Origin: Notospermus geniculatus
Taxonomy: Eukaryota; Nemertea; Pilidiophora; Heteronemertea; Lineidae
Assembly (NCBI GenBank): GCA_002633025.1
Contig: NMRB01000497.1
Coordinates: 207,665 to 271,664, forward strand
Direction of reading: 5' to 3'
DNA length: 64,000 bases
Positions within the stretch are counted from its first letter, which is position 1. Every line of letters starts with the position of its first letter. The position numbers and the translations under genes are program-made. This document shows, piece after piece, positions 44,410 to 53,934 of this stretch. Below the pieces are notes generated by a model, which saw nothing but the letters and a program-made list of their open reading frames with translations, made no database searches and had not been told where the DNA came from.

Positions 44410-45136
44410 TTAGTCAGGGAGCCCAGAGAGGTTTAATCAGCATCTCAAGTACAAAAACTTTTGGGGGTTTGGGGGTTAGGTTTCACCCCTCTGACCACAA
44501 AAACCCAATTCTTAAGTTCCGCATATGGTGCGTTTAGAAGATACAGCCGTTTGAATTTTGGGTACTGGCTTTATCATTGCACCAAAATCAGAGCATTGTA
44601 CAGGGGCTTGGAAGGTGATGTACAGCTAACTTTTAAACGGTTGGCTTAAGACCCTATAAATGTATTACCAACAGATAGAAACATGGGCACACTGAGACAT
44701 AAAAACGTATTCTTATGTAGTTTATCATCCTGGAAATGACGCATTTACGTCTTTTTTCGGATTTCGGCCCTACATACATGTACATGGACTCTTTTGTTGA
44801 ATTTCTCATCAGATAGCAGATAAAAACAAATAAGAACATGCTAATCTGATTCAGTGGGCCCATGTTTCTATCTGTTGGCAATACATTTATAGGGTCTTAA
44901 ACCAACCGTTAAAAAGTTAGCTGTACATCAGTACCCAAGCCCCTGTACAATGCTCTGATTTTGGTCCAATGATAAAGCCAGTACCCCAAATTCAAACGGC
45001 TGTATCTTCTAAACGCACCATTTGCAGAACTTAAGAATTGGGTTTTTGTGGTCAGTGGGGTGGAACCTAACCCACAAACCCAAAAAAGTTTTTGTACTTG
45101 AGATGCTGATTAAACCTCTCTGGGCTCCCTGACTAA
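44410..45136. mobile_element. 727-bp foldback element in the intron of the PAN gene
   Basis: Arms of ~280 bp, TTAGTCAGGGAGCCCAGAGA on the left and TCTCTGGGCTCCCTGACTAA on the right, roughly 93-95% complementary by eye. Inserted ~50 bp from the acceptor of the terminal exon. Confidence 0.9.
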
Positions 45137-45207
45137 TTGGGGAAGTTCTGAGGAGTTTTCTAGCCGACCGTTGATAAACGATACATTATTTGATGACAGA
45201 AACATAC

Positions 45208-45433
45208 CTTTCTCTGGTACATACTGCATCCTATCAGCTTAAATGTTTCTTTTTCTTCAATACATGTTCCTCTCATCCGACTTAGTTGACAATTATAATG
45301 GTCTTTCTCTCCGCACACGTTGAACATTTTACAGTTTCCTGCGGTCAGGCAGGAAACAGCACACATCAGAAAACGAGATACGACGAACTGATATAAATCA
45401 GGAGAGGAAAGTGCCTTGCCTTGAACTAAGTAA
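45208..45433 (-). CDS. PAN/Apple-like domain exon
   Basis: Acceptor gtttgtttcag and donor AAAG|GTATGT on the minus strand; 226 bp, entering in phase 2 and leaving in phase 0 to join the exon ending at 43360. Encodes SRFLMCAVSCLTAGNCKMFN, then a VCGEKDHYNCQLSRMRGTC segment and KLIGCSMYQRK. The S..xCAxxC....C..F....C.L spacing is that of PAN/Apple modules, which mediate protein or carbohydrate binding in secreted proteins. Upstream exons (signal peptide) were not identified; the DNA to its left on the minus strand is repeat-rich. Confidence 0.65.
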
Positions 45434-45663
45434 CTGAAACAAACATCTCTTTTCATCTTGTGATTATTTATTATCAAATACACGGCGTAAAGCTGTATTG
45501 CTAATTGTATCTTCCTGATATAACGAACATGAAATAGAAACGGGTTTCCGAGGTGAAAGACATCGCCTCCAACCAGACTCGAACCCACGGACCCTCTCAT
45601 TAGGCATCACCCCTGCATGATATAATGGGTGCTACAAATGGTCTTTTTTCGTGGAGTTCCTTA

Positions 45664-46137
45664 AGCCAGGCGCACACTGCCCTTATAGCATGCGATTTTT
45701 GACCGGCGTCACGAATCGCAGTGCAGCAAGTTGTTGGTGTGCGGAGAACGCCGTAACCATATCGCAACGATTTTTTGCCGGCGGTCCGTGGCGCAGCCAT
45801 GATCGCAGGAATAAAACTGATTTGATATTTTGTCGGCGTCGGATTCGCCGGCGTCCTCCACCGCAAGCAGTGTGCGGGGTTCACCGGCGCCTCCTGCCGT
45901 ATATTCGGGCAGTCGACCAATGTAATCCTTCCTGGCGTCACGTGATTTTAAAATGACGTCATTGTCGGCTCTTTCCGGAGAACGTCGGTAGCATCTTACC
46001 GTATAGGTCAATATCATTGCAAGTTCACCCGCACACCAAGACGCAACCTTATTCAGGACGGCGTCGTTTGTAAACGACGCCGGCGAATCGGGTGCCGGTC
46101 AAAAATCGCAGTCGGCAAGGGCAGTGTGCGCCTGGCT
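45664..46137. mobile_element. 474-bp MITE with TTA duplication
   Basis: Ends AGCCAGGCGCACACTGCCCT and AGGGCAGTGTGCGCCTGGCT, with mirrored gatttttgaccggc / gccggtcaaaaatc inside. TTA at 45661-45663 and 46138-46140, as in PIF/Harbinger derivatives. Confidence 0.9.
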
Positions 46138-46140
46138 TTA

Positions 46141-46875
46141 GGTCGGCGTCATGTTTGAAATTCACTATTCCGCACGATACTGTGCATTCGCAAAAACAGG
46201 TATGGAACATGATGACGATTATATGCGGTGAAATCGGAGTATGCAGGCAATTGGGGTCGTAACTTCAAAAAACCGACCTACGTCCATAAGAAATTTACGC
46301 GCACTCAAAAAACGCGATGGTTCTACTCTTCCTAGCCATTGTAGAATAATACTCTCTGAAGACCAGATCTTTCGCCGGGTAATTCGCTATCAGGAATAGC
46401 CCGCCTCCTATTCCGCGCCCACAAACGCCTCGTGGTAAAGCAGCTTTAGTGTTGTAAACTCCGGTCCAACGTTCAAGTGATATGAAACAAAATACTCGTT
46501 AACAGGTTAAGGAAATACGTGAGTTTGTTTCAGTTGGAATGTAAACAGGTACTGAAGCTGGTAGCACACGTACAGATTCTCAGTGAAGTAGTCAATATAG
46601 GCTTCAGGTATGTAATAGCGTACCGCCAAATCCGAGGAGAGATATAAAAATACATACATGTACACACATTCTGATGACGTAACAACTTGTGAGCTCATTT
46701 GTCGGACAATAACAAATATGGCTGACAGGTCGGCAACGCCGTTTCCGACAAAATGATTGAAAATATGGGGGAAAAACTGCTGCTGGGTTTATGCAATAGC
46801 GACAGTCGCTATTCCCATATTACAGAGTTTAAGAGATCACAGGCTAACGGTAACGCTTACGCACTTTTAGGGTTA
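46141..46875. other. Non-coding stretch
   Basis: At 46401-46450 a partial copy (ctattccgcgcccacaaacg, ctcgtggtaaagcagc) of the MITE seen whole at 48522-48666. No gene. Confidence 0.5.
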
Positions 46876-46950
46876 AAGTTGGGGACTCCCTGTCAGATAC
46901 TCACGACTTAAAGTTTGGTGTCCCACAGGGCAGCGTTCTTGGGCCACTGT
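46876..46950 (+). pseudogene. Reverse-transcriptase fragment of a LINE
   Basis: The frame reads GDSLSDTHDLKFGVPQGSVL plus GPL, the conserved LKxGVPQGSVLGPLLF block of non-LTR reverse transcriptases. Homology ends at an ambiguous base (46951). Only ~25 residues remain. Confidence 0.8.
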
Positions 46951-46951
46951 N

Positions 46952-47569
46952 AGGCCTTTAACCTGTGTAATGCAGAATTTGTACGCTGATTAGGCCAAAA
47001 CACCCCTAAACGTGCGATGATCACCCTTATTGAATACGGGCCTAAAAGACTATACTAACCGAATTTGCCCATTCTAACAAACGTGGCAGGACCACCACAC
47101 CACCCAAGAGACCGGAACAAGAGTGCCGAAACGGCGAAGCGGCCTTCTATTTAAGCAGAAATGTTACAAAAGAGAAAGTGGTGCGCAACGAAGTTACCAC
47201 AACCATGGACGCAATTGACCGATTTTGAACCGTGGCCACGGGGTTTTCCAAGAATCAAAGGCGCTCACCGCTGTGACAAATTCGTGGAATTCCAATAAAT
47301 AGATTCGTAAATTCTAATTCTGAACATGAATACTCTTGCTGACCAAATATCAGTGGTTCATTAGATTGAGAAACAAGTGGAAAATATATCGTAGGTCAGG
47401 ATCTTAGCATAGTGTTCGCTGCTTACCCGTGCTTGTAGGTTCACGCAGAAGCCATAATTTCCACATGATTTTAACATGCACGTTAGCGACAGCGTATTCC
47501 ACAACTGCTGAGAACGAAAATTCCCATCATGCGATTGAAATGTATTATACGCGCGCCGGGCCCCATCTT
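46952..47569. other. Non-coding stretch
   Basis: No feature supported. Confidence 0.4.
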
Positions 47570-47660
47570 AACTTCTAGCTGCGAGGCCAACGCGCCAACC
47601 ACAAGGCCATAAAGGAATTCCTCCATGACCATGGCCGGCGGGTTAAACCGTGCCATATAG
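47570..47660 (-). repeat. tRNA-like A-box repeat, copy 1
   Basis: Minus strand reads ggccttgtggttggcgcgtt then ggcctcgcagctagaagtta. Same family as 47995-48140, but the 5S-like part is cut after aagttaag. Confidence 0.6.
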
Positions 47661-47677
47661 TAGCTACAAGGGGTTCA

Positions 47678-47875
47678 TAAGGCTCCAGTTCCATAGAGCT
47701 CACGTTGACACTTTTCACGCGCCACGCTTCACGTTTTCCTTTCGTTCCTCGATTCAGCGCACAACGAGACACACATTACCTGTCCTGTGACATGCTTTCT
47801 CCGAGGAACGAAAGGAAAACGTGAAGCGTGGCGCGTGAAAAGTGTCAACGTGAACTCTATGGAAATGGAGCCTTA
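47678..47875. mobile_element. MITE with ~65-bp arms
   Basis: aaggctccagttccatagag and cacgttgacacttttcacgc on the left mirror gtgtcaacgtgaactctatg and gaaatggagcctt on the right. Imperfect TA flanks. Confidence 0.75.
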
Positions 47876-47994
47876 CACCATCTCCCCCCTCGGACAGAGA
47901 TGACTCGTCCTCGAGTCACTTAGCGCCACTCTGCGTCTCAGTGCCGAACTACACTTTCCAGGTTCGGCCGGAAAGGTCTGCAGATGTACTGTAC

Positions 47995-48140
47995 GCGCGC
48001 CCGTCACCCATCCACGCTCAACGTTGCTTAACTTCTAGCTGCGAGTCCAACGCGCCAACCACTAGGCCATAAAGGAATTCCTCCATGGCCGGCGAGTTAA
48101 GCTGTGCCATATAGTACTGTAGCTGCAAGGGGTTCAATGC
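47995..48140 (-). repeat. Chimeric tRNA-like / 5S-rRNA-like repeat, copy 2
   Basis: Minus strand: perfect A box TGGCCTAGTGG (48069-48059) within a tRNA D-arm-like ggttggcgcgttggactcgc, then aagttaagcaacgttgagcg and tggatgggtgac (48034-48003), which match the 5S rRNA internal control region (box A AAGTTAAGC, box C GGATGGGTGAC) with the piece between them shortened. Confidence 0.5.
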
Positions 48141-48298
48141 ATGAAATACACCAGCCTGAGATGACTATAAATACATCATCCGTCCCACTGGCAAAAGAAT
48201 CGTCGCACCCATTTTTTGTCAATATTTCTGACTAGTACTCAAATCAGATCACAATTCTGCACCTCGTGGTTATTGATATGTGTAAAGTCTGGTTCAAC

Positions 48299-48715
48299 GT
48301 AGCCTAAGAATCCATTCACGCGATTTTTGTGCCGCGCGATGTCGCATCCTTTGTCCACGACCAAGGCGGCGGAAACAAACAATGCTTAGCCTTAGAATCC
48401 ATTTACGCGATTTTCGTGCCGCGCGATGTCGCATCCTTTGTCCGTGATCAACGCGGGGGAAACAAACAATGCTTTCGAGCATCTGCGGCAAGAAAATAGC
48501 GTGAATGGATTCTTAGCCTTAGGCTGCTTTTCCACGAGACGTTTGCGGGCGCGGAATAGCGGGCGGGCGCGGGTGAAATAGCTAAAGGAAAATACGTTGG
48601 ATCGATCTTTTCTACCCGCGTCCGCGTCCTATTCCGCGCCCGCAAACGTCTCGTGGAAAAGCAGCCTTACACGCTCGCGCGGCACGAAAATCGCGTGAAT
48701 GGATTCTTAGCCTAG
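48299..48715. mobile_element. Composite inverted-repeat element
   Basis: Ends gcctaagaatccattcacgc / gcgtgaatggattcttagcc. The left arm is doubled (48300-48390, 48395-48480 both carry gtgccgcgcgatgtcgcatc), and the interior hosts the next element. Confidence 0.75.
48522..48666. mobile_element. 145-bp nested MITE with TTA duplication
   Basis: Ends GGCTGCTTTTCCACGAGACG and CGTCTCGTGGAAAAGCAGCC, arms ~45 bp; TTA at 48519-48521 and 48667-48669. Confidence 0.9.
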
Positions 48716-48984
48716 AGATGGACCACTGGAATGCCAAGTGAGGAAATGGAACATTCAATTTTGACCACAAGATTTTATGGCTGACAACAGTCCATAGGCC
48801 AATGTTTATTAATAGGCACAGTCATCTGATTCATTAGTTTTTTTCACTAGAGTGCCCTGCCTGTGCTCATGCCCTTTAGGCCAGCCCCTTTTACGGGAAG
48901 GCGTAGGCCTACGATTGGTTGCCTGGTATTAGTGGGCAGGCGACACCATTCAGTGCACAGAGTGGAACTTCCTAAGGAATTTGG

Positions 48985-49790
48985 GCTTTGTTTCATCAAA
49001 ATATGTTGAATGGTTGCCGAGATATTTGAGATTATCAAAATTTTGATAAATTTAGATTTTCGTGGGACGAAAATATGATGCCATTAGATAAAATTCAGAA
49101 TATGGATTTATAAAATTCTGGCACACTTTGCCTTAACTGGGCACAGAAGTAGTGTATATTTTTCAAAGTATCAAAATGTTGATATTTTGAAAAACATGCT
49201 TATTTCGGCTAAACGTTCCAAAACTTCATACTTCTTGGTTTTTAGTTGAACTGTGGCTACTGAATCAAAATTTTGTGAAAAATTTAAAATTGTCGAAAGG
49301 GGTTGTTCACTTAAGGGTCAATTTTACAAAATCCCAAGAACCACATTTTTAGCCTATTGGCCTGAGTACACTCTCCAGTAGAGGTTTGTGCAGTCAGGCG
49401 TGAGGGGAGTATGACATAAGCAAGAACGAGGCCAGGGCAATGTAATTCTTAGATTTATATTGTACAATTGAACCTGAAGTGAACAGCCCCTTTTGATAAT
49501 TTCAAATATCTCAGCAACCACTCAACAGATTTTGATGAAACAAAGTCCATGGTCCTTAGAAGGTTCCACTCTATCAAAACTGCAACAATAGTCACAAAAA
49601 AATTACATAATAAAAATGTTGATTTTTAGGATTTTTTTCTGATAAGCTATTACATAATTACGATATTTCGAAATTTCCAAAATTTTGATGCAGAAATATG
49701 ACCAACAAGATATACTTTCATATGGAACAAACCCTGTTAAAATTGGCCCAGAAATATTTGAAATATTCAAAGTATATCAGGTGTAGATAA
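48985..49790. repeat. Diverged relative of the 30.7-kb foldback element
   Basis: Shares tttcatcaaaat/ttgatgaaac arms, gatgccattagataaa, caacaagatatacttt and aaaattggcccag(a/t)aatat blocks with 30830-31430. Left arm 49000-49210, right arm 49495-49770. Confidence 0.75.
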
Positions 49791-50436
49791 ACTAATGTCC
49801 ATGACTGTACATGTACTCTTTTACTCCCACCTACCTGTCCCATTCCTGAACTCGGAAAAAAATGACTAGTTCCTAAGTTGAAGATAATTGGGTGTGCGTC
49901 CAGATATAGTAACGTCCTGTGTCCACTTACTTGTCCCACTCCCGAGCCTGGCAAAGAATGACAGCGTGCGATATCTTCAACTTAGGATTTTCCGAGTTCA
50001 TGAATGGGACAGGAAATGGGGAGGAATTTAGAGTATACGCTTTTTTAGAAAATGTCTTATTGCAATTGATTCAACCAACTTTGTTTGTGTCGAGAAGAAG
50101 GAGAGTGATGCTCGCCTTATGGATTACATCATCTGTTTGTTGACCAACGTTAGTTTGTCACATCAGGACGTCACTGGACCGAGGAAGCTGTGATACTGAT
50201 GTCCTCGAATAAGTGCGACTAGGAAACGGTTTTTTCCCCTTGATGCGAATCGTACCGTTCCTAAATAATCTGCGGATTATGCGACTAAAAATAAATACAG
50301 CACTGGAATGGAATAGATACTTGTGCACCTTGCGATTGGTGACTTCTCATTGTCTTCACTTTATTTGAAACACTCGACATTTCCGACCCTCGTATATTCT
50401 TACACCATTCATAAGAAAACCGTCACCAGTCACTTA
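49791..50436. other. Non-coding stretch
   Basis: A mirrored pair near 49833-49870 and 49970-50010 (cctgtcccattcctgaactc / gagttcatgaatgggacagg) suggests a small degenerate MITE. No gene. Confidence 0.4.
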
Positions 50437-50981
50437 AGCCGTTTTTACACGGCGCCGGTGCGTTCCGGATCGAGACTACATCGAGGAGGGTTCGGTTATT
50501 TTTCCCCGTGTAAAAGCGAAACAACTGACCTCCACCTTCCTCGGGCCAGTTCAGTTCGCCGCGTTAGTCTCGGGAAGGTGGAGGTAGGTGCAGGTCAGTT
50601 ATTTTCCCGTGTAAAAGCGAACTGACCTCCACCGGCCTCGTGCGGGTTTGAGCACGCTACATATGAATGGCATCACTGGCGCATTGCTGTAAGTTACCTG
50701 TGAAGAAATCACGCACGAGATTTCTCAAGCCATGCTCATGTTGTTAGAAGCATAGTTTATCGATTTTAAGTCATTATTTTTAGGATATTTCTTACTTGCG
50801 ATAATTGTAAATGTTGATACACGCCATCTGGTGGCACGTATTTGAACGAACCGACCTCGAACTAGATCGAGGCGGGTTCGGTAACCCGCACCGTGTAAAA
50901 GCGATCAATCCATCCTGAACCGAACCCGCCCGAGGGGGGTGGAGGTAGGTTTCCTCGAACCAGCACCGTGTAAAAAGGGCT
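50437..50981. mobile_element. 545-bp MITE with TTA duplication
   Basis: Ends AGCCGTTTTTACACGG and CCGTGTAAAAAGGGCT; TTA at 50434-50436 and 50982-50984. Internal subterminal repeats of ccgtgtaaaagcga and tcgaggcgggttcggt. Part of it recurs at 53935-54133 because of the contig overlap. Confidence 0.85.
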
Positions 50982-53281
50982 TTAATGCCGGATTGCATTG
51001 CCGGTGTGGCATATTTGAATCTTCTCCATCTGTAAGTATTCTCTAATATTGTCTGACGGAAAAAAACTGAGGAGTGACATATACAGGACACACAGAGAAA
51101 CGTGTCGATCTATCCAACTGCACTCAACGTTTCCCAAACAATAAACGCAAACGCTGGCAACGGAAACACTGGCAAATGTCGCGCTCGCTAAAACAGTTTT
51201 AATAACGAGCTCATCGGGTGTTGGTCTTGTTACCTCGTCCGTTCATCGATCTCACCGATTCCTGTTGCGAATACTTTTTACATTCGACGAGAACCACACA
51301 AAGGAAGTGTATACCTTCATGATGTACATTATTCTCAAATAAGACCAAAAAACTAATTATCACATGTTATTAAGTAATCGTTTTATTTGATAAAGAAGTA
51401 AATGGCCCGTTTAAAAGTAACTATACTGTAGTATAGTCATACGTATTCGGAGCTGTGTGAATGGAACACTGTGGCCCGAACTTAAAAAAGGTGTTTTTGG
51501 CCTGTCTTACTTGGACTTGTTTAAGCCTAAACATTTGTAAGACAGCAGTTAGACAAATCTACCAAAACACTGGTGTTTATCGAAATTTCGAACAACGCAA
51601 GGACGTCTACGGTGGCCCATAGAGCTCATTGATGAAAAATATTTACATTTGCAATTTTCATCAATGAGCTCTATGGGCCACCGTAGACGTCCGTCTAGCT
51701 AGTCAAGTCCAACCGGTGATTAAACGTGTATTTGAGAGGATGCGCAGTTTTCCGAATCCTACTCCGACTTCAAATACGAGAATGAATTGCAGTCCGCTGT
51801 GGACATCCTTGATAAAAACAATTTGATAGACGTTTGCAAATCGTAAAATGCCATAACCTTTTGTGGCAGAAAAATTTTGACTCGTATCGGAAGTGTGCAT
51901 AAATCGCAAATATCGTTGTGGTCATAGTCGTGTCTCAAAGTCGTAACGACTAGGATTACGACTTCAATATTCATTATTTATCCGCACTTCCGATTTATTA
52001 GGCCAATTTTTTCTGCCATCAATTTATGGTGTTTGACGAATTGAAAACTTCTATCACATCGTTTTTATCAAGGATGTCCATAGCGGACTGCAATTAATTC
52101 TCGTAGTTGAAGTCGGAGTCGGAAAGCTGCGCATCCTCTCTATTGCCGATCGCACTACCTTTGTTGAGACGTATGTAATAAATTGTAAAGGGGTATACCT
52201 TAGATGACCTCATTTGCCCGCCATTTTGTTGGCCACATTTGTCCCTAGCCACAGATCGTTCGCCGTTAAATTTATTCCTTTAATGACATTTCGATTTGAA
52301 TAAAAATCGAAAGATCGCTCTCGTCGTTCTTGAACACGGAAGTTGGCACTTTATTCAGGGAAAAGAAAGAAAAGGCTAAGGGTAAGGCCAAAAAAAAAAA
52401 TATTGTCTGTTTCTTGTCCAGCAACTCAGCGAAAATTGATGCGGGCATGCGAATTTTTTTTTTAATTTTCAAATAATTTTTTTCCCGTTTTCTTCAAGGA
52501 TGGGGGGAAATACCACCAGCAAACTATCTCTCCACATGTTTAAAGCACAGATTTCATGAAAAACAAAGATGATTTCAAGTGATGAAGCATTTCTATGCAT
52601 TGTATAGAAGGCGCTGCGTAACCAAAGTGGGAAAATTTGAAATTGGTGAGAAAAAAAAATTTCGATGCGGGGGGTCTGGGAATGATGCGGGCGCGGACAA
52701 GAAACAAATACTTTATTTTTTTTGGCCTAATAACACTTCTCGAAATTTCATTATCAACCGGACCTAATTTGATCTAAATTGCTTTTATCTCATATCAGTA
52801 ACTTGTGTTCTAGTAGGCCTTGGCCATTCACTTTGTAAGAAATGCATGTAGGTCGACGATATCAGAAAACCCAGTGTACTGTACATTACATGCGTCACAT
52901 CCTGGTATTGCCACAATTTGATAATGTTCAACAAAAATCTCCAGGATATGGCCCAAACATCACTCGCGTCTACTTTGGAATAGAGAAAGCGTTGTCGATC
53001 TACTCGGAGTAACATACATGTATTGACCTCGGATAGGAAATTAATTGCACAAGACGTAAAAATCACTGATCTCATGATGAAAGGCCTGTTATTACTGTTA
53101 TGTATGACGCTTGGTGTCCATTTGTGTGTTCACATCTGCTACGCAGGTTTGTATCAACAGGATTTGATCTATTTGAATGCCATCGCTTACCGCTGCAGTG
53201 CACAACATGCCGGTAACTCTGTCGCTTGGACGCTGGGGCGGGCTGGTTTTCCCGGGGAGAGCACACTCCAGATATGTAATT
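50783..53281 (+). repeat. Contig end overlapping the next contig (copy 1)
   Basis: Practically identical over its full length to 53935-56431; the only difference I spotted is 2 bp (taataacgagctc here near 51207, taatcaagctc there). It includes 51616-51693, a hairpin (gacgtctacggtggcccata / tatgggccaccgtagacgtc). No gene other than the start of the poly-Link gene at its right end. Confidence 0.95.
53074..53281 (+). CDS. Poly-Link protein N-terminal exon, truncated by the gap (copy 1)
   Basis: Same start and signal peptide as 56224 onward; coding sequence breaks at the N run after the codons for ICN. Read as a duplicate image of the complete exon, not a second gene. Confidence 0.7.
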
Positions 53282-53934
53282 NNNNNNNNNNNNNNNNNNN
53301 NNNNNNNNNNNNNNNNNNNNNNNNNNNNNNNNNNNNNNNNNNNNNNNNNNNNNNNNNNNNNNNNNNNNNNNNNNNNNNNNNNNNNNNNNNNNNNNNNNNN
53401 NNNNNNNNNNNNNNNNNNNNNNNNNNNNNNNNNNNNNNNNNNNNNNNNNNNNNNNNNNNNNNNNNNNNNNNNNNNNNNNNNNNNNNNNNNNNNNNNNNNN
53501 NNNNNNNNNNNNNNNNNNNNNNNNNNNNNNNNNNNNNNNNNNNNNNNNNNNNNNNNNNNNNNNNNNNNNNNNNNNNNNNNNNNNNNNNNNNNNNNNNNNN
53601 NNNNNNNNNNNNNNNNNNNNNNNNNNNNNNNNNNNNNNNNNNNNNNNNNNNNNNNNNNNNNNNNNNNNNNNNNNNNNNNNNNNNNNNNNNNNNNNNNNNN
53701 NNNNNNNNNNNNNNNNNNNNNNNNNNNNNNNNNNNNNNNNNNNNNNNNNNNNNNNNNNNNNNNNNNNNNNNNNNNNNNNNNNNNNNNNNNNNNNNNNNNN
53801 NNNNNNNNNNNNNNNNNNNNNNNNNNNNNNNNNNNNNNNNNNNNNNNNNNNNNNNNNNNNNNNNNNNNNNNNNNNNNNNNNNNNNNNNNNNNNNNNNNNN
53901 NNNNNNNNNNNNNNNNNNNNNNNNNNNNNNNNNN
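53282..53934. other. Assembly gap, probably spurious
   Basis: 653 Ns between two contig ends that overlap each other by about 2.5 kb. Confidence 1.

Noticed and set aside
45573-45586. tRNA-like B box on the minus strand beside the PAN exon (gggttcgagtctgg)
   Set aside because: No A box or stem partners at proper spacing; at most a SINE remnant.
45600-46017. Three overlapping ~100-codon ORFs on both strands
   Set aside because: All lie inside the 474-bp TTA MITE; GC-rich inverted-repeat DNA produces chance frames.
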